In this document: in pieces, positions 32,346-43,406 of the stretch
Numbering within the stretch: the stretch's first letter is position 1
Layout: the number at the start of each line of letters is the position of its first letter
Source of the DNA: Arabidopsis thaliana
Lineage: Eukaryota; Streptophyta; Magnoliopsida; Brassicales; Brassicaceae
DNA length: 64,000 bases
Direction of reading: 5' to 3'
NCBI RefSeq assembly: GCF_000001735.4
Contig: NC_003076.8
Coordinates: 15,875,835-15,939,834, forward strand
Made by a program: the position numbers and the translations under genes
Notes under the pieces: generated by a model
Told to the model about the DNA's origin: nothing
The model's database searches: none
Seen by the model: the letters and a program-made list of their open reading frames with translations, nothing else

Positions 32346-34340
32346 ATTTTAAGAAAAGCACAAAAAGGATTAAGGATAATAGAAGAACAGTGTCCTAACT
32401 TAAAGCTTCAGAGTCCATATTATCACTCCATATTTAGGGACACATATTTCAACTTTTTACACTCCACCATAGTTAGGTATGTGAGCCTAACAAAGTTCTC
32501 AATCCACAAAGGAACTTCCTCGATCCCTGTTTGGTTTAGACAGAGACATGAGATGTTGCTTGAGATATCTGGAAAACTCTTCAACTTTGAACATCCACTA
32601 AGATCAATTCAGATATTTGAAGTTAGCACCAGTGGGAAGAGACTCTACATTTTTCCTTTTCATCAATTCTAAAAGTCTTCACCTTTTACCAAAACTTCTG
32701 AACACTAAAAGGACAGAGGAGACTCTCAAAGTTTTATTGAGCTCTCATATCCTTAAACCGGAAAGAACCACATAATCTTCACTACTAATAGAATCAGGAG
32801 ATAAAGGCCAAGAGGAGAGTGAAGGAGTCATCACAAGACAAACAATAAATAGCAGTCTGAATATAATTTAATTGTGAAGCTTGCAAACATTATTAGTGTC
32901 CAAAAAACAGCACTTGTTTTCATGTTTACTGAAATAGTAATGCTTATGTTGTTCCGTTTAAAGAACATGTGATGATCGCACAGAGAAGAGAGAATCACTG
33001 AAATAGTGTTGAAAAAAGAGAATGTTACATACCTATGATGAGAAAAGACAAAGACAAAGCGCACTGTGGAGGAATCAGAACTTAGCCTGCATTGTAAACC
33101 GCATGATCAAGACTAGTTACCGGTACACAGTGTTCCTGACTTCTTCAACGTTGTCCTTATCTGTCAACATTTCACATTTATGTTCATGTACTTGTTAAAA
33201 GACCCTAATAAGCTACCTACTTGATGTTGCTACTATAGAGTGAAGCAATTTGGTGTATACCTCCTGCATCAATCATGATACAATAGTGACATTGGAAACC
33301 TCTATGGAAAGAGAAAGTGCATGTGCTGCTAAATACTATCCAACTAACCATAAACAAGTTGGAGATAATTCAGCTTATTATAACATATAACTGGTGTTTC
33401 ACTACGGAACACATGTGCTTAGTTCTACTTATACAACTAACACACACAGAATGCTTATGCAGCCCACATAGAGCTACTTCTTACCTCTCTCTCTTTCTCA
33501 CTGTAAAATAAAAATGAAGGAATTAAAAATATAGAATAAACATAGTTTTAAACTAATTTGGAAATACATTTGTCTAACATTAAAATAATTTATACCAATA
33601 AGTTTATACTTAGTTACTTGCTAAATCAAATAAAGTGATGATTAGTGATTACATATGCCTATGATTACAAACAAGTGTAACTATGATTTATGCTTCGAAC
33701 CCAATCATTTTGAGACGTTAGAAAGGGGTAATTTGGGGTCTTCAAACTTCCTTCTTGAATTTGTCTATTTTATACTCAAGTCCTCGGATGGGCTGTTCTG
33801 AAATCACTATAGTTGCATGTGTGCAATAACCCGGCCCATAAAAATTAATGCCAATTGTATTATTCCATTAGCCCATTAAGTCATCAATCATTACCACTAA
33901 ATCTGCTATAAGATTAGCTTCTCTACCTCTAAAGTCTAACCAAAAAGAAAGTCGAAGATATCTTCATCGTTTGCATGTAATCTCCTTTACATGACCATGA
34001 AGTCCTTCTACCCATTATGTTTTGGGATTGCATTAATTAAGAACAGAATAGCACTCTCCCCAAAAGAATTCTTTGGAGCCGCAATTATTTAAGCAAAACA
34101 TTGTCCGTGGATGATTCTTTACGAACGGGCCGTGATAGTTGTGCCAAGGAACATCTCTGTGGGAGAATTCAAAGCTAGTAGGATTCAAGCTCAAATGGAC
34201 TTATTAAGCTAGGTAGAAATAATAGAAAGATTGAAATGAAATCGCTTATAAAAACTTTATTATGATGCAATTAATAGAAAAGAAAAAAGACTTTAACTTG
34301 TCAACAAGAATACAATGATTCAAAATTGATATTTTTATAA
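32346..34340. other. Spacer with resistance-gene remnant
   Basis: Apart from the TNL leucine-rich-repeat fragment at 32423-32690 I see no gene in this 2-kb stretch. The small open frames lack recognisable domains. Confidence 0.45.
32423..32690 (-). pseudogene. TIR-NBS-LRR resistance gene fragment (LRR part)
   Basis: The minus strand reads DLSGCSKLKSFPDISSNISC, then LNQTGIEEVPLWIENFVRLT and VECKKLKYVSLNME, stop. This is the typical LRR region of Arabidopsis TNL immune receptors (LDLSGCSKL..FPDIS.NI..L.L..T.IEEVP.WI). Just upstream VESLPTGANFKYLN is in another frame, so one base is missing before DLSGC. No TIR, NB-ARC or flanking repeats are present. It is a small relic, perhaps left by unequal exchange or a TE-borne copy. 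Confidence 0.75.
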
Positions 34341-34713
34341 GGGGTTTGTGCAAAAAAAAATCATAATTAAGTCGCTAATTTTTTCAACTTTACCATTAAT
34401 CTCTACAAAATACATAATAATCCTATAAAATACAAAATAAGACGCAATATAGCCCTATACATATATTGTAAATGTTTCTATGATCACATACATTTGCTTT
34501 TTAAAATTGTGAAAGTAGAGTTGGACTCCTCGTCTCGAAGATTTTAATTTGATATATTATTTATCAAAATTTTAAAAATTTAACTATAACAAAAAAATGA
34601 AGCTATATTGCATATTATTTTTGATTTCATACAATTATTTTGCATTTTTTTAGAGATAGATGATAAATTTGTAAAAATTGACGTCTTTGAAAGTTATTTT
34701 TGCACAAAATTCC
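34341..34713. mobile_element. Foldback MITE with long imperfect TIRs
   Basis: The left arm (GGGGTTTGTGCAAAAA...GACGCAATATAGCC, 34341-34455) is the imperfect reverse complement of the right arm (AAGCTATATTGCATATT...TTTTGCACAAAATTCC, ending 34713). TTTTATAA flanks both sides (34333-34340 and 34714-34721). A TIR over 100 bp with an 8-9 bp duplication suggests a Mutator-type MITE. No coding. Confidence 0.7.
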
Positions 34714-35708
34714 TTTTATAAAGAAAAAGAAAAAAATTTGTTTTGAGACAACTCTTAAGATTACCTTACAATACATTGATATTTAAAAACAAATTTATAT
34801 GAATCTCTAGTAGCTATCACCCTAGTTACATTGGCTAATGGATTTCTCATAATAGTTTTGGATCCTCTAATAATCTCTAGTTTTGGATCCTCTAATAATC
34901 TCTAGTATATGAAGGACGGAATTTCGATCATTGCTCTCAACTTGTTCATCAAAATCTAGCAAAATTGACATTTTCCGTCGAATATCACCCATATAAACTT
35001 AACCATAGTGGAAACCTAAAAATTCACCCCCAACTTTTACAAGAAAGTGATCTTTCTCATTCCTTCATTTGAAAGGTTTGACCTTAACGTTTTTGTTGTA
35101 GTCGAAGGAGTATCTTTCACAACATTGCTGATCTTAGAACAAATGTAACCCATTATTACCATAAGACTTATTTTTTCTTTTTCAGTTTTGACTTGTGCCT
35201 TTATGTTTAAGACACTAGTAGCCACATTTATTACGCTTTTTCACCGCAAAATTTAACACGCACTCTCTTTGTCGATCCCACAAACTCCATCTACCTAACC
35301 ATGGTTAAAAATCATCAAACCTTGGTTCCCTTGATTAAAATATCCCTAAATCCAAGTCTCTTTATTATTTCATTTAAAATCATAAATTTAGTTTAATACA
35401 ATTGTCCTTTTTCAAAATATTATTTCTTTATTTGCTTCAGCAACAGTCGTCATAGTCATCATATCATTTTCTTCTTTTCCTCCTCTAAACGAATATTACC
35501 AATAAAAAATCAAGTGGAAAATATGTAATATTAAAAAATCTCCAACAGCTTAAGAAGTTAGAACCTTTTTACTTATCTTTATTTCTTCTTCTTCTTCATT
35601 TTTCTATTCACATTCTCTGAAACTCATACCATATTTTCAAAGCTCTTAACCCAAAAACCCTAAGTCTTTTTTTTCTTCAAATTATTGGTTATATTAATGT
35701 TTTAAGCT
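34714..35708. other. HB23 upstream region
   Basis: No gene seen. It contains a perfect 25-bp direct repeat at 34854-34903 and CT-rich sequence with AAAAACCCTAAG shortly before the HB23 ATG. Short minus-strand frames here are not supported. Confidence 0.45.
34854..34903. repeat. Perfect tandem repeat, two 25-bp units
   Basis: The unit AGTTTTGGATCCTCTAATAA plus TCTCT occurs twice without spacing at 34854-34878 and 34879-34903. Confidence 0.95.
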
Positions 35709-36713
35709 ATGATGGATATGACTCCTACAATAACAACAACAACAACACCAACTCCTAAATCACCCGAACCCGAATCCGAAACTCCGACCCGGATCCAACC
35801 GGCGAAACCCATTTCCTTTAGCAACGGCATCATCAAACGCCACCACCACCACCACCATCCTCTCCTCTTTACTTACAAAGAATGTCTCAAAAACCACGCG
35901 GCGGCTTTAGGTGGTCACGCTCTCGACGGTTGCGGCGAATTCATGCCGTCTCCGTCGTCAATCTCCTCCGATCCAACTTCTCTCAAATGTGCTGCTTGTG
36001 GCTGCCACCGTAATTTCCACCGCCGTGATCCAGATAACAACAACGACTCTTCCCAAATCCCTCCTCCTCCTTCCACCGCCGTAGAGTATCAACCTCACCA
36101 CCGTCATCATCCACCACCACCACCACCTCCTCCACCACCACGTAGTCCTAACTCAGCTTCTCCTCCACCAATCTCTTCCTCTTACATGCTCTTATCTCTC
36201 TCCGGTACTAATAACAACAACAACAACTTAGCTTCTTTCTCCGATCTTAACTTCTCCGCCGGAAACAACCACCACCACCACCACCAACATACTCTTCACG
36301 GATCTCGTAAAAGATTCCGAACAAAATTCAGCCAGTTTCAGAAAGAGAAGATGCATGAATTCGCCGAACGTGTTGGTTGGAAGATGCAAAAACGTGACGA
36401 AGACGATGTTCGTGATTTTTGCCGGCAGATCGGAGTTGATAAAAGTGTTCTCAAAGTTTGGATGCATAACAACAAAAACACCTTTAACCGCCGTGATATC
36501 GCCGGAAACGAGATCCGGCAAATCGATAACGGCGGAGGAAACCACACTCCGATTCTCGCCGGCGAGATTAATAACCATAACAATGGACACCACGGTGTCG
36601 GAGGAGGAGGAGAGCTTCACCAGAGTGTTAGTAGCGGCGGTGGTGGCGGAGGATTTGATAGTGATAGCGGCGGAGCTAACGGTGGTAACGTTAACGGATC
36701 ATCGTCGTCGTGA
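35709..36713 (+). CDS. HB23: ZF-HD homeobox transcription factor HB23
   Basis: An intronless frame of 334 residues, as usual for zinc-finger homeodomain genes. The dimerising zinc finger spans about residues 56-107 ([40 protein letters not shown]) with all conserved C and H residues. The homeodomain spans 201-260 ([20 protein letters not shown] ... [13 protein letters not shown]); the usual WFQN is replaced by WMHN, the ZF-HD hallmark. Low-complexity histidine, proline and glycine-serine tracts link the domains. The protein is nuclear; family members bind ATTA-core promoters and act in development and light responses. Name from memory (AT5G39760). The first of two near-adjacent ATGs is used. 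Confidence 0.95.
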   Translation: MMDMTPTITTTTTPTPKSPEPESETPTRIQPAKPISFSNGIIKRHHHHHHPLLFTYKECLKNHAAALGGHALDGCGEFMPSPSSISSDPTSLKCAACGCHRNFHRRDPDNNNDSSQIPPPPSTAVEYQPHHRHHPPPPPPPPPPRSPNSASPPPISSSYMLLSLSGTNNNNNNLASFSDLNFSAGNNHHHHHQHTLHGSRKRFRTKFSQFQKEKMHEFAERVGWKMQKRDEDDVRDFCRQIGVDKSVLKVWMHNNKNTFNRRDIAGNEIRQIDNGGGNHTPILAGEINNHNNGHHGVGGGGELHQSVSSGGGGGGFDSDSGGANGGNVNGSSSS

Positions 36714-37238
36714 AGTTAAAGATGAGAGTGTCAGGTTAATAAGAAGCTTAGAGTAAGCTTATTCGTATTATCATCGTTAATAACTTTCTATTAAATATTA
36801 ATTAAGATCTTTAGCTTTGTTTGTTTTTGCATTATTATTAGTTTTGATTTAATGTTCTTTACCACGTCGGTGTCTCGCTCGATGAGGAATAATACCATAA
36901 CAATGTTCGAATTATATCATTTGTTGTAAACATTTCTATTAATGAACCCTGAAATGTGACTAAGTACTCCAATAAATGGTACACTTTTGATGTGGTAATC
37001 TTGTTTCGGATGAAGAAACAAAAAGATTAATAAACGAGTGAAACATGATTAGTTACTATAAATATTCATTTGGTTTCTTATCTTTTAAAGTACTCTTCTT
37101 AATTTTATTTGCAACCAAACTAGATGTAGTAGGTGTACTTTTTTTCTTTCTTAGATCCTCTTAATTTTATTTTATTTTTTTATTCTATATCAAATGATTA
37201 GCCATCATTAGTATATTAGTAGCATTGTTGTTAACACC
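36714..37238. other. HB23 3' region
   Basis: Contains the HB23 3' UTR and an AT-rich spacer up to the hAT insertion. Nothing else is recognised. Confidence 0.4.
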
Positions 37239-37911
37239 CAGTGTTTTCACGTCCGACCCGGACCGTCCGGTCCGACCGGTTGAACCGTGACCCGAACACT
37301 TTTCCGGTTTGGGTTTAGTATTAAAATCCAACAAGTTCAAAACCGAAAAAACCCACAAAAACTCATCATTAACCCGTGACCCGATGAACCAGTTGAACTG
37401 GCCGGATGTGGGTTTTAAAAAATTCTCTTGATTTTGGAATAAAATATGAGATTTTAGACTTTATTCAATCAATTTTTAGATATTTTTCAGTTCTTAAACC
37501 CATTTGATGTTTAAGATTTTGATGAAGACTTCACAATGCCGCCTTAAAAAATGAATCGAATGGTGAGTGAGATATCCGATATTAGTTGTGTGAATTCACG
37601 ATGTTTTATTAGTTTATTTCCATCATTGCTGATTTTTTACTATATTTGTTACGGTATTAGACATTTAGTTGGATTTAAAAAATTTCATCACTTTATTATT
37701 ATTGTTTGATTATATATTTATATTTTTTTTTGATGTAAATGATTATTTTTGTTTTAAAATTTATAAGAACTCTAAAAACTCTAAAATCTCTATTAATATT
37801 AAATTTATTAAATAAATTTTAATCAATTGACCCGTAGTCTAATCTAATTAACCCGATGATCCAATGATCCAAAAGGTAGTCCGATTCACTGGGTTGGTTT
37901 TAAAAATATTG
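37239..37911. mobile_element. Non-autonomous hAT-type DNA transposon
   Basis: The left end is CAGTGTTTTCACGTCCGACC and the right end, reverse-complemented, is CAATATTTTTAAAACCAACC. These imperfect TIRs follow the hAT pattern CA(G)TG/TTTT...RACC. An exact 8-bp target duplication, TTAACACC, flanks the element at 37231-37238 and 37912-37919. The subterminal region is rich in CCGG/GACCCG motifs typical of hAT ends. The 673-bp element has no transposase. Confidence 0.85.
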
Positions 37912-40900
37912 TTAACACCATTTCCTCTTTAATCTATGTCATTGTCATGGATTCATTCCGATAACCCATTTTTGGTATATATGCTTAGTTTTGATTATTC
38001 TCATTTGAGAAGTACAAACCAGCATATACCTTTTTATACTTAGAGATTGAATTAGTACAATTCATACTAAAGTTTGATATAACTATTATTATATCACATC
38101 GTAGCATCCATAAAATCTATACAACTTCTAAATAAGGGTTTAAGGCGTGGCACTAACACAAATGATTGAGTTGATGAATAATTTAACAATAACTTTCCAT
38201 TTGGGGAAACGTAGGGATGAGTACTGATATGTCGGCTCTCACAATAAAGAATGAGATTAGGATATTATGGGTATCTCCCATACGGGTTTGTTACAATTAT
38301 TTAAGCAATTCATTACTACTATTTCTTTATTTAATTTATATAACGCATTTAGTCAAGTCACAAATATCTTTCCGTATTATCTTGGTGGGGACAAAACTTT
38401 TGCACAAGCTGAGGTTATGGCCCTAACTGCCATATACCATGTGCACCACTTGTTAATTAATAGTATTATTTATTTTTGTATCAATTTAGCCATCAATTCA
38501 CATTATCGCAAATAAAACAAAATTAGCCATAGTATAATTTCAACTTTTTTTCTTTCTAATTTATAAGAAAAATACATATATTTAGAACCGAAAATAAAAA
38601 ATATGAGACTAAACAAGAAATTAAATAGAGAATTATATGTAACCTCAAAGTTAGAATGTATTATGTATAATATAATGAGTCTATCGGTAATTCCAGTATT
38701 TTGTAGGTACAAAATTGATCGGTAATTTCTTAATTTTTTTGGTTCAAAATAAATCCGCAATTTTTAGGAGGTAATTTATATTTTCTAGCTTTAAAATATA
38801 AAGACAATAAGTCTATCACCTTTTCAGTCGAAAATAGATTAGACATATATACTTTACTATCTTCCCAAAAAAAAAAAAAAAAAGAGTACATAACTATAGT
38901 CAGTTGTTTTATTGAAATAAGAAGTAATATTTTATTGAGTTACATTGTGAACTGCAAGAAAACAAATAATAAATGAATCATAAGTATATAATTATAATTT
39001 GCCCCCAAAAAGAGTACATAACTATAGTCAGTTGTTTTTTCAGCTGAAATTTGGTACAGTGACAAAAATAATTTCACCCAATCTTAGTGAAGCCATAGAA
39101 AAAAAGGTTTTACCATAAGTTTTTAAATTTTTCAAAGAAAGTACAGTTCCTTGTATATGATGGATCATATGTAGACTTGAAAGAAATGGCCCGCCATGTT
39201 TTGACATAAATGTCTATATTTCAAATTTAAATGTGATGGTAACCACTGTGATTATATAATGTTCCAATTTCATTTACAATTAGGTATGGATAAGTTTTTA
39301 TTATTATTATTGAAAAGCAGAGCAACTAACATATATTATCATGTATATAGTAAGGTTGGGATTTACCTTTCTTGAGCACCTAACTTCGTTAATTTTCTCG
39401 GTCTTTCTTGTCTTGAGATTCCTTGCCAAATTTAGTTGACAATAGCCAACACTGAACAATAATGAGATCCTTAAATATTTTATTAATAAAGTATGACACC
39501 AACTAAAGAGAGTGACAATAAAGATTTATTTTGAGAGATTACTTAAAAAGAAGTGAAATTCTCTAACACCTTTTAACAAAAAAAAAGAAGAAGGTCTTAA
39601 TTCAATAAAATTGTACCCAACTAAAACATTTTATCGCCATTTTCTTTTCACTGTTTCTTCTGGTTAAATTCTTTTACAGTGTTTCGGATGCAATCTTAAT
39701 TCCATTTTTATTTAATTTAATTTACAATCTTAATTCTTATCACTGTTTAAAGACTTGGTAAGTTGATTTGTTTGAATAATTTAATTGGATAAATAGATCA
39801 TATTAGATATTAGTAGATTGGTCCACACTATATGTGTCTATAAAAATAGGGTTCAAGACTATAACTAGAGTTTGAAATGCATAGTCCTAGGCATTGTCCC
39901 GAAAAATATTCATGGATAGAACAGGTCGAATAACCTACATCAACGAGAAACAATGTCTACTTATCTACAGATACCATAAATAAATTAACCAGAATATATA
40001 TAATACTATAGAACTGGTTGTGCTAAAGAAAAAACCAGAGAAAGAAAGAATTTAAACACTAATTTGTAGATGAATAGATTGGTAATGAAGTTACTGTAAT
40101 AGTTAAATTCGAGTTCAAAATAGTATGAAGGATAGAGACACGAGTAATATAACAATAGTCCAGTTTCTGATTGAAGTTCAGCACAAAACATAGGTTATGT
40201 CTTTGGATTTAAATATTTCTAAATTTAATATTGATATTTCCCCAACAGCCCCAGTTTCCTTGTTAGGTCCATTAAATAGTGTTGGTACACATCAATAGTA
40301 AGTGCTTCCCTACGTTTGAAAATTGATTTTGATTTTGGAAGAATTAAAAAATATTAAGGTAATTTTATAGATGTCCCATTTTGAATATAATTAAGGTAAT
40401 TAATGTTAAGTAGCACGAATTATTTAATTAGTTTGAAAGATTTATGAGAATTGGTAATATCATATATTTATATGTAAATTTATCTTTGATAAAAAAAACC
40501 AAATTAAAATATTGAGATTCCAGGGTTTCTAACAAATTCTATAAGAAAGCATGTCGTTTGCGAGGAAATAACCATTCTTTCTCATATACATCACTATTTG
40601 TTTTTATTGTGGCATCAAAATTACGACGATGTAAAACCTAACAAGTTTACGTGGTATGTGCGACACATTTTTATTTTATCGGTAATTCTACGCTAATGCA
40701 ACACCATTTAGTAACGATAACTATTCCTCGTAAAGTTTCTACACAAATGACGTGCTTTCTTGTATTAAAAACTAATTGGTAATAAATGAATTGGTATATA
40801 TTATTATTGTTGAGAATTATTTCTTGATATCTCACATATTCTTTTTGTTTGCAATTTAATCACAGGAGCACACAAAACCTAAAAGATAAATGCACAAGAA

Positions 40901-42100
40901 TTACAAGTTCCCTTTAATTTCAAACCACAAGTCAGAGGTACATCTTAATGAGAATTACTCTTTCACAAATAAAATCCACTAGCATATTATTCGAATACAT
41001 TGTAACCAAAAAAATATAAAAAAATTATTCGATTACACAAGAAAATATGTCGAATGATCCCAAACAATAAAACCAAGATGTACTCACTCACTCTATGTAA
41101 CATTTGATAATATTGGGCTCTAATGCCAAATAAAAAAATTACGAACTTTAAATCATTTAGTAGGAATTCTTGTATCTTTTTTTTCTTTGGGACAAATAGA
41201 AATTCTTGTATCGTAGTGTTGAATTTTCTCCACTTTTGATTTGAAATATTCTAGCAATATGCATTCCACATGACTTTATACATTCTGAATTAAAATATAT
41301 ATATATATATCATAAACTGATCTATAGATTCTCAATATTGGTTTAGAAAGTTTTATTTTCTTCGGAATTTAGTTATACATGACGTTGGATGGCATAAATT
41401 GGAAGATATATATATATATGCTTATTTAAAGAAAGCTGAGATTTGGAGAATCAAAGCTCAAATTTCGTGAATCTTTTGCCCACTCCCTTTGCATAAAAAC
41501 ACATTTTTGTGTGAGAGAAATATAAAAGAAACAAAAATAAAAGTAACAAGTGAACGCTATCTTGATAACATCCTTAGTTGAATATCAACTAGAGGACCAC
41601 AGAATCATAAAATGATCTAAACCACTTTACATAACATTTGTCGATTTTAAACCACAGTTTTAGCAAATTTGTAATTTTGGGACTATGCTATTAAAACTCA
41701 AAAATAAAAATAAAAGAGAAAAACTATACAACATCTAAGAAGAAAACCAGTTTTTTGGAACCAAAAACGAATCAGTTTTTGGGATACAATTTTTTAATCA
41801 GTTTGAATTAAGTAATCGGAAAAAGTGATAAACTTGAGTTTGATTTTGATTTGTTATTATTTAATTTTCAGTATCCAAGAAAATTGGTGCCTACCATAAT
41901 ATATTAAAATGAATACGGAAGTTGACTTCTTTTCTTATTTTAATAAATTGATTAAAATCACTACTAATAAATTTTACCAATAATTTAAAGTTTGCATAAT
42001 GAGCATAGTTTATTGGTCAGGTTATATGTAGTCAAGTTTTTTAATATTCATATATGGATGTATAAACAGTAAAAGTGAAAAATGTAAAAAGGATATACGG
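37912..42100. other. Gene-free AT-rich region
   Basis: Over 4 kb with no supported gene. Present are a 30-bp direct repeat (38881-38910 and 39009-39038), poly-A and TA microsatellite runs (e.g. near 38868 and 41299), and many short frames without domains. Probably old, decayed TE material; I could not assign families. Confidence 0.5.
38881..39038. repeat. Dispersed direct repeat, two 30-bp copies
   Basis: AAAGAGTACATAACTATAGT followed by CAGTTGTTTT is identical at 38881-38910 and 39009-39038, 128 bp apart. Confidence 0.9.
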
Positions 42101-42820
42101 CAGAAGCTCTATAAATTAATAATATTGAGATCATGAAAATTTATTAATTTATAATAATATTAATTTATTTTATAAATTAATTAATTAATTTATAAAAATA
42201 TTTATGCAAAAATATTTAGTACTATATTTACGCAAAAATATAATACTATATTTTTTCTAATTTTTTTTAATATTTAAATTTTTTTATGTTTTATCGGAAT
42301 ATATTGGATGTTAATAGCTTATTCGACTATCCGAGTGAAAAAGAAGCATGCTCAAAAGTTCAGAGTTAAGAAAAAATTGTGACTTTTGTCTGTATTTTTG
42401 GTGAAGAAGTTGAAGAAGAAAACGTGGAACCTTTAGAAGTAGTGATACGTAAGAAAGCAATTACTGCGTCTAAAATTCTTCATAACTTTTTGATGTAGAT
42501 CGAGAAGACAATACCAAGAGTTTTTGATGTAATAAGGAAAACTAGAGATGAAGTTCAACGAGATTCAAACTTTAAGAAAAGACAAACAACATTAGATTCA
42601 TATTATACTAGATTATCTTAGAACGTATGCTTAAGATTTATGATTATTAATTTATGATATTATTGAGATAATATTTTTATAGGAATATCAAAAAAATATT
42701 ATCTTATTATTTTATTAATTTTGGTTAGTTTTTATATTGACCCGACTTAGAACCGATAAAATTTTTTAATTTATTCTGTTTATTAATTTATGGAATATTA
42801 ATTTATAAAGTTTTTACTTG
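42101..42820 (+). mobile_element. Degenerate pogo/Lemi1-Emigrant-like transposon
   Basis: The left end CAGAAGCTCTATAAATTAAT and the right end, reverse-complemented CAAGTAAAAACTTTATAAAT, both resemble the Emigrant/Lemi1 terminus, remembered as CAGTAAAACCTCTATAAATT. Further inside, ATTAATTTATAA words repeat in both orientations. At about 42571-42621 a coding remnant reads FKKRQTTLDSYYTRLS, stop, like the C-terminal tail (TTLDSYF) of pogo-type transposases. It is therefore probably a deleted copy of a full transposon, not just a MITE. Boundaries are approximate. Confidence 0.6.
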
Positions 42821-43406
42821 TGGTAGGTAAATCCCAAACGAATATGTTTATTAGTTGTTATTTAATATCAAAAAGAATTTAGGAATAAAGATTAGTTCAC
42901 TTTCCTATGTGGTCCATTTGTTCTCGAGCCATTTATACCTTATTTTTGTTATCTTCTCACGTATTTCTTTAAAAATTGTTTGTTGATCTTTAATCAGCCA
43001 CACACACAAAAATTAAACACTTTTTGGATTACACTTTAAAATTTCGCATTCATCGCCCATTCACAAAATTAAATACAAAGGGAACTTACGTGTCTTAATT
43101 ACATTCTTTTGCGCGTGAAGAACTTATTTAGTTTTCTTTTATTTCACAAAATTGTAATCACCTCTGCATAATCCATCTCAAACATCTAATTGTAAATTTG
43201 TAATCACTAATGCATAATCTTGAATATATTCGTCATAAGAACATTTCCATTTATGTTATCTACTTGTAAACATATTCAGCCTAATCCTAGGTTTTAGAGG
43301 AGCCTAAGCTTCAGTTACAAGCACAAGTGGTTCTACTAACCATTGTCCAAAATATAATAGAGCACGTCGCTTATATATGCATGCACTTGAGCAGTTTCAG
43401 ATTTCT
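42821..43406. other. Spacer downstream of the MUS81-like pseudogene
   Basis: AT-rich, nothing recognised. Confidence 0.4.

Noticed and set aside
33690-33710. TTCGAACCC-like word as a tRNA B box
   Set aside because: No matching A box, acceptor stem or cloverleaf could be formed around it.
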